Assembly: GCA_900472625.1 (NCBI GenBank)
Contig: UCIT01000029.1
Coordinates: 1-64,000 of the forward strand
Reading direction: 5' to 3'
Origin: Hyphomicrobiales bacterium
GTDB taxonomy: Bacteria; Pseudomonadota; Alphaproteobacteria; Rhizobiales; Rhizobiaceae
Length of the DNA: 64,000 bases
Below the pieces are notes generated by a model. It saw nothing but the letters and a program-made list of their open reading frames with translations. It did no database searches and had not been told where the DNA came from. Positions 38,322 through 46,881 of this stretch are shown here, in pieces; positions within the stretch are counted from its first letter, which is position 1, and the number at the start of each line of letters is the position of its first letter. Position numbers and translations under genes: made by a program.

Positions 38322-40115
38322 ATGACGGGCACGGACAAGCAGACGGACGAGAATCGTATGACTGGCGCGGAAATTGTCATCCGCGCGCTCAAGGACAATG
38401 GTGTCGAGCACCTCTTCGGCTATCCAGGTGGCGCGGTGCTGCCGATCTATGACGAGATCTTCCAGCAGGATGACATCAAGCACATCCTCGTCCGCCACGA
38501 GCAGGGCGCCGGCCACGCGGCCGAAGGCTATGCCCGCTCCACCGGCAAGGTCGGCGTCATGCTGGTCACCTCAGGTCCTGGCGCCACCAACGCCGTGACG
38601 CCGCTGCAAGACGCCTTGATGGATTCGATCCCGCTCGTCTGCCTGACTGGCCAGGTTCCGACCTCGCTGATCGGCTCGGACGCATTCCAGGAAGCCGATA
38701 CGGTCGGTATTACGCGCCCCTGCACCAAGCACAACTGGCTGGTCAAGGACGTCAACGAGCTGGCGGCGATCATCCACGAAGCGTTCCGCATCGCGCAGTC
38801 CGGCCGCCCAGGTCCTGTCCTCGTCGATATTCCGAAGGATGTTCAGTTCGCCACCGGCACCTACACGCCGCCGGCCGCCCATGCGATCCAGAAGAGCTAT
38901 CAGCCGACCGTGCAGGGCGATATCAACCAGATCCACGCGGCGATCGAGCTGATGGCCAATGCGCGGCGTCCGGTCATCTATTCCGGCGGCGGCGTCATCA
39001 ACTCCGGCCCAGAGGCGTCCAAGCTGCTGCGCGAATTGGTCGAACTCACCAACTTCCCGATCACGTCAACGCTGATGGGACTCGGCGCATATCCGGCATC
39101 CGGGCCGAACTGGCTGAAGATGCTGGGCATGCACGGCTCCTACGAGGCCAACATGGCGATGCATGATTGCGACGTCATGGTCTGCATCGGCGCGCGCTTC
39201 GATGACCGCATCACCGGCCGCCTCAACGCGTTCTCGCCGAACTCGAAGAAGATCCACATCGACATCGATCCGTCGTCGATCAACAAGAACGTCCGTGTCG
39301 ATGTGCCGATCCGCGGCGATGTCGGCAACGTCCTGGAAGACATGGTTCGCCTGTGGCGTGCCCTGCCGAAGAAGCCAGAGAAAAGCCAGACCGCAGAATG
39401 GTGGAGCGACATCGCCCGCTGGCGCGCGCGCAACTCGTTCGCCTACACCAAGAACAACGACGTCATCATGCCGCAATATGCGCTGGAGCGCCTGTTCGCG
39501 CTGACCAAGGATCGCGATACCTACATCACGACCGAGGTCGGCCAGCACCAGATGTGGGCGGCGCAGTTCTTCGGCTTCGAGCAGCCGAACCGCTGGATGA
39601 CCTCGGGCGGTCTCGGCACGATGGGCTACGGCCTGCCGGCGGCCCTCGGCGTCCAGATCGCCCATCCTGACAGTCTGGTCATCGACATCGCCGGCGATGC
39701 CTCGATCCAGATGTGCATCCAGGAGATGTCGGCGGCGATCCAGCACGATGCGCCGATCAAGATTTTCATCATGAACAACCAGTACATGGGCATGGTGCGC
39801 CAGTGGCAGCAGCTCCTGCACGGCAACCGGCTGTCGAACTCGTATACGGAAGCGATGCCAGATTTCGTCAAGCTGGCGGAAGCCTATGGCGCTGTCGGCC
39901 TGCGGTGCGAGAAGCCCGGCGATCTCGACGCGACCATCCAGGAGATGATCGACGTCAAGAAGCCGGTCATTTTCGATTGCCGCGTCGCCAATCTCGCCAA
40001 CTGCTTCCCGATGATCCCGTCGGGCAAGGCACACAACGAGATGCTGCTGCCGGATGAAGCGACCGACGAGGCCGTTGCCAACGCGATCGACGCCAAGGGT
40101 CGCGCGCTCGTTTGA
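38322..40115 (+). CDS. ilvB: acetolactate synthase, large (catalytic) subunit
   Basis: First common step of Ile and Val synthesis: joins pyruvate with pyruvate or 2-oxobutyrate, using thiamine diphosphate and FAD. 597 residues. The catalytic Glu is in RHEQGAGHAAEGYARSTG; the FAD domain occupies the middle; the ThDP motif is GDASIQMCIQEMSAAIQHDA, ending in IFIMNNQYMGMVRQWQQ. Some annotations call it ilvI. The regulatory subunit gene lies 758 bases downstream, separated by a toxin-antitoxin pair. Confidence 0.97.
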   Translation: MTGTDKQTDENRMTGAEIVIRALKDNGVEHLFGYPGGAVLPIYDEIFQQDDIKHILVRHEQGAGHAAEGYARSTGKVGVMLVTSGPGATNAVTPLQDALMDSIPLVCLTGQVPTSLIGSDAFQEADTVGITRPCTKHNWLVKDVNELAAIIHEAFRIAQSGRPGPVLVDIPKDVQFATGTYTPPAAHAIQKSYQPTVQGDINQIHAAIELMANARRPVIYSGGGVINSGPEASKLLRELVELTNFPITSTLMGLGAYPASGPNWLKMLGMHGSYEANMAMHDCDVMVCIGARFDDRITGRLNAFSPNSKKIHIDIDPSSINKNVRVDVPIRGDVGNVLEDMVRLWRALPKKPEKSQTAEWWSDIARWRARNSFAYTKNNDVIMPQYALERLFALTKDRDTYITTEVGQHQMWAAQFFGFEQPNRWMTSGGLGTMGYGLPAALGVQIAHPDSLVIDIAGDASIQMCIQEMSAAIQHDAPIKIFIMNNQYMGMVRQWQQLLHGNRLSNSYTEAMPDFVKLAEAYGAVGLRCEKPGDLDATIQEMIDVKKPVIFDCRVANLANCFPMIPSGKAHNEMLLPDEATDEAVANAIDAKGRALV

Positions 40116-40172
40116 TGGAAGCCGGGGGATGCGGTAGACTTGCCGCGTCCCTTTTCTCGAGGAGCGGTTGCA

Positions 40173-40460
40173 ATGGCCAGAGTAAAGATGTCGGAAAACG
40201 GTGAGGTGCAACTGCCTCAGGCGGTGCGTGACGCGCATGGGTTTCAGCCGGGTGCTGAATTCGACATTATCGACGGTGGCAAGGGTATCACCTTGTTGCC
40301 GGTGGAAACGCAGCAGGGTGACCCAAGAAAAAAGCTGACGCTGGAAGAGTTTCTTGCGATGCGGCCTACTTATGACGGGCCAACTATCACAGACGAGATG
40401 ATCGAGCAGACCGTTCTCCAGGAAGCAAAGCGGCGGTGGGATGAGAAGAATAGCCGTTGA
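40173..40460 (+). CDS. AbrB/SpoVT-type antitoxin (VapB-like)
   Basis: About 95 residues. The N-terminal swapped-hairpin AbrB domain reads MARVKMSENGEVQLPQAVRD, then AHGFQPGAEFDIID; the C-terminal part is charged and would wrap the toxin. GAGGAG lies before the ATG. Its last 20 bases overlap the PIN toxin gene, the usual antitoxin-toxin arrangement. It is expected to neutralise the toxin and repress their shared transcript. Confidence 0.85.
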   Translation: MARVKMSENGEVQLPQAVRDAHGFQPGAEFDIIDGGKGITLLPVETQQGDPRKKLTLEEFLAMRPTYDGPTITDEMIEQTVLQEAKRRWDEKNSR

Positions 40461-40842
40461 TACAAATGTTTTCGTCCGCGCTTTGATCAGGGAGCCATCA
40501 GAACATGGACGTATCGCAGAAGCTCTGCTTGCCACTTGCCAACTCGTCATATCGCCGACCGTCTTGCTTGAAGGTGAGTGGGTAATGCGCGGGACCATGA
40601 AAATCCCGCGTCAGACCATCAACCAACTGCTTTCTGCGGCGCTTGAGATAGATGCGTTTGAGTTCGAGAACGCCAAGTCTGTCGCCGAGGCCATAGATGC
40701 TCACGCAGCCGGCATGGACTTCGCCGATGCTCTTCACGTCAGTCTCACGGCGGCGGGCGAAACCTTTGTCACCTTCGACAAACGTCTCGCCAAGCTTGCC
40801 AAACGCCACATCAATTCCGTCAGCGTCGAGCTGGCATCATGA
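40441..40842 (+). CDS. PIN-domain ribonuclease toxin (VapC-like)
   Basis: About 133 residues. The PIN acidic residues are visible: Asp in IAVDTNVFVRAL, Glu in VLLEGEWVMR, Asp in MDFADALHVSL and Asp in FVTFDKRLAKL. VapC toxins cleave tRNA or rRNA. It overlaps the antitoxin gene and ends 31 bases before ilvH, so the pair lies inside the ilvB-ilvH unit. Confidence 0.88.
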   Translation: MRRIAVDTNVFVRALIREPSEHGRIAEALLATCQLVISPTVLLEGEWVMRGTMKIPRQTINQLLSAALEIDAFEFENAKSVAEAIDAHAAGMDFADALHVSLTAAGETFVTFDKRLAKLAKRHINSVSVELAS

Positions 40843-40873
40843 ACATAGAAAATATGAGGAAACGGACCGAGAC

Positions 40874-41446
40874 ATGAACGCACATCTACAGCCGACGGGC
40901 TCCGCCTACTTCATTTCGCCGGAAACGGCGGCGATCGAGAATCATACGCTTTCGGTTCTCGTCGATAACGAGCCGGGTGTTCTTGCCCGCGTCATCGGCC
41001 TGTTTTCCGGCCGCGGCTACAACATCGAAAGCCTGACCGTTTCGGAGACGGAGCATCAGGCGCATCTGTCGCGGATCACCATCGTGACGCGCGGGACGCC
41101 GCATGTGCTGGAGCAGATCAAGGCGCAGCTCGAGCGGATCGTCCCGGTTCACCACGTCGTCGACCTGACGGTGCGGGCGCGCGAGCTCGGACAGGAGCGA
41201 CCGATCGAGCGCGAAGTGGCGCTGATCAAGGTGCTTGGCGAGGGCGAGATGCGCGCTGAGACGTTGCGTCTGGCCGATGCGTTCCATGCCAAGGTGGTTG
41301 ACGCGACCGTCGAGCATTTCATTCTAGAGCTGACCGGCAAGTCGTCGAAGATCGACCAGTTCGTGGCGATCATGAAGCCGCTCGGCCTGATCGAAGTCTG
41401 CCGTACCGGGATCGCGGCGATGAACCGCGGTTCGCAGGGTATGTAG
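40874..41446 (+). CDS. ilvH: acetolactate synthase, small (regulatory) subunit
   Basis: 190 residues. The N-terminal ACT domain (HTLSVLVDNEPGVLARVIGL then FSGRGYNIESLTV) binds valine for feedback inhibition; the C-terminal domain (EVALIKVLGEGEMRAETLRL) completes the subunit. ATG 40874 (MNAHLQPTG) is the family start; the longer frame runs back through the toxin gene. A strong terminator follows. Confidence 0.96.
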   Translation: MNAHLQPTGSAYFISPETAAIENHTLSVLVDNEPGVLARVIGLFSGRGYNIESLTVSETEHQAHLSRITIVTRGTPHVLEQIKAQLERIVPVHHVVDLTVRARELGQERPIEREVALIKVLGEGEMRAETLRLADAFHAKVVDATVEHFILELTGKSSKIDQFVAIMKPLGLIEVCRTGIAAMNRGSQGM

Positions 41447-41470
41447 GACTTCCACTTCCCGACCATTCGA

Positions 41471-41507
41471 AGCCGCTGGGGATCAGAGCATTTCCAGCGG
41501 CTTTTTT
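41471..41507 (+). terminator. rho-independent terminator after ilvH
   Basis: AGCCGCTGG (41471-41479) pairs with CCAGCGGCT (41494-41502), followed by TTTTTT. The stop codon of the convergent aldo/keto reductase gene lies in the loop, so the two 3' ends overlap. Confidence 0.88.
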
Positions 41508-42328
41508 CGTGCCGGCGGCGGGAAGGCGGCATCAAGCGTTGCCCAGTCCTCGTCGCTGATATCGAGCGAGACGGCGTCGCGGTTTTCGGCAACGCGGGCG
41601 GCGCTCGATGTCTTTGGTATCGCGATGACGCCGTCGTGCTTCAAAACAAAGGCCAATGCCAGTTGCGCCGGCGTCGCCTGATTGGCCTTGGCGATGCGGA
41701 TGATTTCTGGGTGGCTGACGATGCGGCCCTGTTCGATCGGCGAATAGGCCATGACAGGAATGTTGCGCTTCTGGCACCAGGGCAGAAGGTCGAACTCGAT
41801 GCCGCGCCGGGCGATGTTGTAAAGCACCTGGTTGGCGGCGACGTTGCCGCCGTCGGGAACTTCAAGCAATTCCTCCATGTCCTCCACGTCGAAGTTGGAG
41901 ACACCCCAGGCGCCGATCTTGCCCGCGGCCTTCAGCGCCTCGAAGGCGGCGACTGTTTCGGCGAGCGGGTGGTTGCCGCGCCAGTGCAGGAGATAGAGGT
42001 CGATGCGGTCGGTGCCCATCCGCGACAGGCTTGCCTCGCAAGCCTCGATCGTCCCCTTGCGGCTGGCGTTCCACGGGTAGACCTTGCTGACGAGAAAGAC
42101 CTTGTCGCGGCGGCCACGGATCGCTTCGCCGGTAATCTTTTCGGCGCCGCCCTCGGCATACATTTCGGCGGTGTCGATCAGCGTCATGCCGAGGTCGAGA
42201 CCGGCGCGCAGGCTGTCGATCTCGCGCCTTGCCTCGGGGGGCTTTTCGCCCATGTTCCAAGTGCCTTGGCCAAGCGCCGGGACTGCGATGCCGTGGGGAA
42301 AGGCGACTGTAGGGATGGAAGCGGGCAT
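41483..42328 (-). CDS. aldo/keto reductase
   Basis: NAD(P)H-dependent reductase of about 281 residues. Catalytic residues appear in LIDTAEMYAEGGAE (Asp, Tyr), FLVSKVYPWNAS (Lys) and LYLLHWRGNHP (His). The C-terminus has the cofactor segment VIAIPKTSSAARVAENRDA. The start at 42328 (MPASIPTV) is preferred to 42373. Substrate unknown. Its upstream region is shared with the divergent MazEF module. Confidence 0.9.
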   Translation of the reverse strand: MPASIPTVAFPHGIAVPALGQGTWNMGEKPPEARREIDSLRAGLDLGMTLIDTAEMYAEGGAEKITGEAIRGRRDKVFLVSKVYPWNASRKGTIEACEASLSRMGTDRIDLYLLHWRGNHPLAETVAAFEALKAAGKIGAWGVSNFDVEDMEELLEVPDGGNVAANQVLYNIARRGIEFDLLPWCQKRNIPVMAYSPIEQGRIVSHPEIIRIAKANQATPAQLALAFVLKHDGVIAIPKTSSAARVAENRDAVSLDISDEDWATLDAAFPPPARKKPLEML

Positions 42329-42415
42329 CGCGGAACCTCGACATTGTTGGTGGGGGCTAGGGATGATATACATTGGATATCAATTGAACTGGAAATAGCA
42401 CGAGATCCGTCAGAT

Positions 42416-42685
42416 ATGACCAAAGTCACGGTTTCCAAGTGGGGCAACAGCATCGCCATCCGTCTGCCGAAAACGGTCACCGACGAGTTGCGCCTTAGCG
42501 CCGGCGATGTCGTGAACCTCGATGTCCGCGATGGCAAGGCTACGCTGGAAAAGCCGAAGCAGCAACTGGCGCCTTCGCTGGCCGAGATGGTGGCGGAGAT
42601 GGACAGGCTGGGGTGGGAAAACGAGCCGGAAACCGTGGATTGGGGTCGTGACGTCGGCTCCGAGCGCTTCTACGACGATGAGTGA
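42416..42685 (+). CDS. MazE/PemI-type antitoxin
   Basis: About 89 residues. The AbrB-type DNA-binding hairpin reads KVTVSKWGNSIAIRLPKTVT; the C-terminal acidic tail (WGRDVGSERFYDDE) would bind the toxin. The ATG at 42416 overlaps nothing upstream; the longer frame from 41636 is antisense to the reductase gene. It overlaps the toxin gene by eight bases. Confidence 0.9.
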   Translation: MTKVTVSKWGNSIAIRLPKTVTDELRLSAGDVVNLDVRDGKATLEKPKQQLAPSLAEMVAEMDRLGWENEPETVDWGRDVGSERFYDDE

Positions 42686-43037
42686 TACGCCACCTTCCAC
42701 CGGTGCTCTCTATTTGGCCAATCTCGATCCGATCCTCGGCAGCGAGCAAGCTGGAATTCGACCGGTGATCATCCTGTCCGTGGATACGATGAACCTTCGA
42801 TCCCGCCGCGTGATCGTCTGCCCGATCACCAGCAACATGCAACCGTGGATGACCAAAATCGCCTTGCCGGATGGATTGAAAACGCGAGGTATGGTGTTGG
42901 CAGATCAGATTCGGTCGATCGACAAGGCCGCACGCCTGTTGCGCTTCATCGAGCCGACGCCCTCGGATTTCGTCACACTGGTCAGAAGCTATGTCGGCAG
43001 GCTGCTCGACCTCGAAGTATCAGGCGTTTCCGGCTGA
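42678..43037 (+). CDS. MazF/PemK-type endoribonuclease toxin
   Basis: About 119 residues. LANLDPILGSEQAGIRPVIILSVDTMN is the MazF opening with the catalytic-loop Arg, and RRVIVCPITSN carries the conserved Pro-x-Thr. MazF-family toxins cut mRNA at short motifs. Paired with the MazE gene before it. It is the second toxin-antitoxin pair within about 2.5 kb. Confidence 0.9.
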   Translation: MSDTPPSTGALYLANLDPILGSEQAGIRPVIILSVDTMNLRSRRVIVCPITSNMQPWMTKIALPDGLKTRGMVLADQIRSIDKAARLLRFIEPTPSDFVTLVRSYVGRLLDLEVSGVSG

Positions 43038-43075
43038 CAATCCTGTCACCATGACAATCTGCACGTGGCACACCC

Positions 43076-43104
43076 AATTTAGGTCAGCTATACTGACCTA
43101 AATT
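43076..43104. promoter_or_regulatory. 12-bp inverted repeat over LysE promoter
   Basis: AATTTAGGTCAG (43076-43087), loop CTATA, CTGACCTAAATT (43093-43104), a perfect 12-base repeat. The centre contains CTATAC, with GTGGCA 17 bases before it, so the repeat straddles a likely -10. It lies 40 bases ahead of the LysE gene and is a candidate operator; a terminator for MazEF is less likely because there is no T run. Confidence 0.6.
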
Positions 43105-43144
43105 AACAAGGCGGGCGGCATCGATCGTCGGCACGGGAGGTTTC

Positions 43145-43738
43145 ATGCCGCTGGATACGTTTCTGGCACTCGTTCTGTTTGCCTTCACCACATCGATCAC
43201 GCCGGGACCGAACAACATGATGCTGTTCGCGTCGGGGGTGAATTTCGGCTTTCGGCGGACGATACCGCATATGCTCGGCATCGGCGCCGGGTTCTTCTCG
43301 CTGCTGATCGGTGTCGGGCTTGGGCTCGGGGCGGTGCTGCATACCGTGCCAGTCGCCTATACCGTGCTGAAGTTCGCGGGCGGCGCCTATCTCGTCTGGA
43401 TCGCCTGGAAGATCGCTACATCGCGTTCGCTCAGCGAGGGCAAGGGCGCGGTCCGGCCGATGTCGTTCCTGTCGGCGGCGGCGTTCCAGTGGGTCAACCC
43501 GAAAGCCTGGGTGATGGCGGTGACGGCGATGGCGACCTACACGATTGAGGATATCTATTTCATCAGCGTGCTGATCGTGGGTCTGGCGTTTGCCGCCGTC
43601 AACGTGCCGAGTGTTTCGACCTGGGCCGGGTTCGGGTCGGCGCTGCGGGAGTGGCTGTCGGATCCGGTGCGGTTGAAATGGTTCAACATCACCATGGCCG
43701 TCCTTCTCGTTCTCAGCCTTTGGCCGATGCTAAAATAG
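43145..43738 (+). CDS. LysE family amino-acid exporter
   Basis: Inner-membrane exporter of about 197 residues with five or six membrane segments. The family motif FTTSITPGPNNMMLFASGVNFG is present at the N-terminus, and AAFQWVNPKAWVMAVTAM in the middle. The exported amino acid is unknown. No LysR-type partner is adjacent. Its 3' end overlaps the convergent DUF2269 gene by nine bases. Confidence 0.92.
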   Translation: MPLDTFLALVLFAFTTSITPGPNNMMLFASGVNFGFRRTIPHMLGIGAGFFSLLIGVGLGLGAVLHTVPVAYTVLKFAGGAYLVWIAWKIATSRSLSEGKGAVRPMSFLSAAAFQWVNPKAWVMAVTAMATYTIEDIYFISVLIVGLAFAAVNVPSVSTWAGFGSALREWLSDPVRLKWFNITMAVLLVLSLWPMLK

Positions 43739-44206
43739 GCTGATCGACGGCTTGGTCAGCATCAGCCAGAGAATGGCGGCGACCGCGAAAAAGGCGGGGA
43801 AACCGCAGGCGAACCAGATGCGGTAGAGCCGGTCATAGGCCGGTGGCAGCGCCGCGCCGGTGTCCGCCGCGCGGCGGGCGAGGTCGCGCAGGCGGATCTG
43901 GATCCAGACGACGGGCAGCCAGAACAGGCCGGTGAATACATAAAGCACCAGCGATAACGCGATCCAGCCTTCCTCCAGCGGCCAGCCGATGAACTTGGCC
44001 AACGCATAGCCGGTCACCGGCTGGAAGATGGCGGCGGTCGCCGTGAAGATGGTATCGGCGATGACGACGGTGCCGGCGACATGGGCGATCAGTTGCGGAT
44101 CGCGCGTACGGTTGGCCATCACCATGAAGAAGGCGATGCCGGCGCCGGTGCCGAACAATACGGTGGCGCCGATGACATGGGCAAGCAGCAACAGTTCCGC
44201 TATCAT
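43730..44206 (-). CDS. DUF2269 membrane protein
   Basis: About 158 residues with four membrane segments and the family features LLLAHVIGATVLFGTGAGIAFF and FQPVTGYALAKFIGWPL. Function unknown. The start overlaps the stop of the SDR-DoxX gene as TGATG, so the two are coupled and probably work together. Confidence 0.85.
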   Translation of the reverse strand: MIAELLLLAHVIGATVLFGTGAGIAFFMVMANRTRDPQLIAHVAGTVVIADTIFTATAAIFQPVTGYALAKFIGWPLEEGWIALSLVLYVFTGLFWLPVVWIQIRLRDLARRAADTGAALPPAYDRLYRIWFACGFPAFFAVAAILWLMLTKPSISLF

Positions 44207-45492
44207 CAGCGTTCATCCAGAATGGCAAGGGTGGCGAGCGTCAGGATCAGCGAGGGCAGGATTTTTACCAGCGGTCCGAGCGGATCGAGCCAGAGCGACG
44301 GTTCGAGGAGACAGGCGCCGGCGAGATAGGCGAGTGAGACTGCCAGCATCGCTTGCAACGCTCTCCGGGCGAAAGGCCTGATCAGGGCGGCGGCGCCGAG
44401 CGCGAGGTCGATGAGGCAGGTGAGCAGGGTCAGTGCGGTTGCCGCGGCTGGTGGCATGAACCGGAGGAAGTGAGCGCTGGCGTCGTCGAGAGCGAAGAGC
44501 GGGATCAGGCCTGAGAGCAGCCAGAACAATGACAGGCCACCGATCATCACAGGCTTCAAGAGATAAAGCCGTGCAGACCACAGATCCTGGATTCCGGATG
44601 GATGTGACGACAGTGCCGCGGCCGCCGATTGTGGTGTGTGCAGCGTGCTCTCGCTGAGGTCGGCGGTGCGAACGCCTTCCGACATCACCGATATCGCCGT
44701 CGAACGCAGGGGCGAGCGCCAGCCCAGACCACCTGCGAGATCGGCCAGCATCGTTAGCGGTTTCGCGATCACCGCCGGGAGCATGATGACCGGTGCGGGC
44801 GGCAGGCCGAGCCAGTGGCGATGGAGGAGTACAAGATCGGCCAACGTCAGCGTTTCACCATTGGTGAGATGGCGGTCTGTGCCCGATGGCAGTTTGCCGG
44901 CGATCGCGTCGCTGACGGCTTTGGCAACATTGTCGAGAGAGGCGGTTTCTGCAGGGCTGTCGGCGTGGATCAACGGCAGGCACAAAGGGAGTGCTGCCAG
45001 TGCCCGTATCAGCGCCGTGCCGCCGTGGGCGTTGCGGCCGAGAACGAGGGCGGGGCGGAGAATGACGTGACGCAGGCCGCTGGCCGCCAACGCGTTGTCG
45101 GCCAGGCGTTTGGTGGCGAGGAAGCGGAGGTCGCTGCCGCCGCCTGATGTGCGTGCCGAAATCTGGACGATCAGCGGCTGCGATGATTGGCAGGCCGCCT
45201 GATAGAGCGCCAGCATCGACCCTGCCTGCGTGGCATCAAGATCGTCGGAGAGGCCGTCCTGCAGGGCGCCTGCGCAATTGACGACCACGTGTTGACCCTC
45301 GAGCACTTCGGTCCAATCCGTGGGGGATTGCATGCGCGCGAGGTCGGCGCGGATCCAGCGGATGCCGGGCTGTTTCAGGCGGGCGCGTTCCGGATTGCGG
45401 CCGAGACCGGTGACGACATGTCCCTCGGCCGCAAGATGGGCCGCGACAGCTGAACCGATAAAGCCTGTGGCGCCGAGAATCAGGACATTCAT
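44206..45492 (-). CDS. NAD(P)-binding SDR fused to DoxX-like domain
   Basis: About 428 residues in two parts. Residues 1-290 are an atypical SDR/NmrA-like fold with the dinucleotide motif LILGATGFIGSAVA. Residues about 310-428 hold four membrane segments of the DoxX-like type (RLYLLKPVMIGGLSLFWLLS and three more). The fusion would place a reductase or sensor at the membrane. Coupled by TGATG to the DUF2269 gene. The substrate is unknown. Confidence 0.83.
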   Translation of the reverse strand: MNVLILGATGFIGSAVAAHLAAEGHVVTGLGRNPERARLKQPGIRWIRADLARMQSPTDWTEVLEGQHVVVNCAGALQDGLSDDLDATQAGSMLALYQAACQSSQPLIVQISARTSGGGSDLRFLATKRLADNALAASGLRHVILRPALVLGRNAHGGTALIRALAALPLCLPLIHADSPAETASLDNVAKAVSDAIAGKLPSGTDRHLTNGETLTLADLVLLHRHWLGLPPAPVIMLPAVIAKPLTMLADLAGGLGWRSPLRSTAISVMSEGVRTADLSESTLHTPQSAAAALSSHPSGIQDLWSARLYLLKPVMIGGLSLFWLLSGLIPLFALDDASAHFLRFMPPAAATALTLLTCLIDLALGAAALIRPFARRALQAMLAVSLAYLAGACLLEPSLWLDPLGPLVKILPSLILTLATLAILDER

Positions 45493-45589
45493 TGCTCAAG
45501 GATATCCGAAAAGTCGCATGCGCATAGAAGGGCTTGGCGAGCCGTTTCGGAGCGCATAAGCTTTGTCTCAAAACAGGCGAGGACACGCC

Positions 45590-46225
45590 ATGCACGACGA
45601 CCACGATCATCACGACCATGACCACCATCACGACAACCATTATTCCGACATGCAGGCGCGGGTGAAGGCGCTGGAGACGGTGTTGACGGAAAAGGGGCTG
45701 ATCGACCCGGCGGCGATCGACACGATCGTCGATACTTACGAGACGAAGGTCGGGCCGCGGAACGGGGCGCGTGTTGTCGCCAAGGCGTGGAGCGATCCGG
45801 ACTTTGCGGACTGGCTTCGGCGCGACGCGACGGCCGCGATATCAAGCCTCGGCTATACCGGGCGGCAGGGTGAGCATATGCGCGCCGTGTTCAATTCGGA
45901 CGACACGCACAATCTCGTCGTTTGCACGCTGTGCTCCTGCTACCCCTGGTCCGTGCTCGGATTGCCGCCGGTCTGGTACAAGGCGCCGGCCTATCGGTCG
46001 CGGGCCGTGATCGATCCACGCGGGGTGCTGGCCGAATTCGGCGTCACGCTGCCTGCAGAAAAGAAAGTGCGGGTCTGGGATTCGACGGCGGAGTTGCGCT
46101 ATCTCGTCATTCCGCAGCGGCCGGAAGGCACCGACGGCTGGAGCGAGGAGCAATTGGCCGATCTCGTCAGCCGCGATGCAATGATCGGCGCCGGCGTTGC
46201 AGCTGTTCCGGGGATTGCGGCATGA
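45590..46225 (+). CDS. nthA: nitrile hydratase alpha subunit, cobalt type
   Basis: Hydrates nitriles to amides. About 211 residues. The metal motif is VCTLCSC with Cys112, Cys115 and Cys117; Thr in the third position marks the cobalt type. The N-terminus (MHDDHDHHDHDHHHDNH) has eight His in 17 residues and could hold metal. GGCGAGGA lies before the ATG at 45590. The stop overlaps the beta-subunit start (ATGA), so the subunits are made together. Confidence 0.95.
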   Translation: MHDDHDHHDHDHHHDNHYSDMQARVKALETVLTEKGLIDPAAIDTIVDTYETKVGPRNGARVVAKAWSDPDFADWLRRDATAAISSLGYTGRQGEHMRAVFNSDDTHNLVVCTLCSCYPWSVLGLPPVWYKAPAYRSRAVIDPRGVLAEFGVTLPAEKKVRVWDSTAELRYLVIPQRPEGTDGWSEEQLADLVSRDAMIGAGVAAVPGIAA

Positions 46226-46881
46226 ACGGGCCGCACGATCTTGGCGGGCAGATGGGATTCGGTCTGGTCGCGCCCGAAAAGGATGAACCCTATTTCCACG
46301 CGGATTGGGAGAAGCGGGCTCTGGGCCTGACGCTCTCCTGCGGCGCGTTCGGCGCCTGGAACATCGACGAAAGCCGGCATGCCCGAGAGAGTATTTCGCC
46401 GGCCACCTATCTCTCCGCCAGCTACTACGAGATCTGGACGCGGGCGCTCGAAGTGCTGCTGGAACGGCATGGGTTCACCAATGCGGACGAAATCGAAAGC
46501 GGGCACAAGCGGTTCGACGGCGCCACGCCGAAGCGCGTGCTGAAGGCCGAGATGGTGGCCGGTGTACTCGCCAAGGGCGGTCCGTGCGATCGGCCCGTCG
46601 AAGGGCCGGCGCGGTTTGCAGTCGGTGATCATGTGAGGACACGGAAATTCAATCCGACCACACATACACGGCTGCCGCGCTATGCGCGCGCCAAGATGGG
46701 TGTCGTCGAGGCGGTGCAGGGCTCCTTCGTGTTTCCTGATGATAATGCGCATGGAAAAGGTGAAAACCCGCAATGGGTCTACACCGTGGTCTTCGACGGC
46801 GGCGAGATTTGGGGCGAGGGTGCCGATCCGACGCTGACGGTGTCGATCGATGCCTGGGAGAGCTATCTTGAGCCAGTGTGA
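46222..46881 (+). CDS. nthB: nitrile hydratase beta subunit
   Basis: About 219 residues: MNGPHDLGGQMGFGLVAPEK is the usual start; the C-terminal SH3-like domain has FAVGDHVRTRKFNPTTHTRL and YARAKMGVVEAVQGSFVFPD. It forms the active heterodimer with the alpha subunit. The reading frame continues upstream inside nthA but the family start is at 46222. Confidence 0.94.
   Translation: MNGPHDLGGQMGFGLVAPEKDEPYFHADWEKRALGLTLSCGAFGAWNIDESRHARESISPATYLSASYYEIWTRALEVLLERHGFTNADEIESGHKRFDGATPKRVLKAEMVAGVLAKGGPCDRPVEGPARFAVGDHVRTRKFNPTTHTRLPRYARAKMGVVEAVQGSFVFPDDNAHGKGENPQWVYTVVFDGGEIWGEGADPTLTVSIDAWESYLEPV

Noticed and set aside
41636..42685. 349-residue plus-strand frame
   Set aside because: Only its last 89 residues are a gene (the MazE antitoxin). 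The rest is antisense to the aldo/keto reductase.
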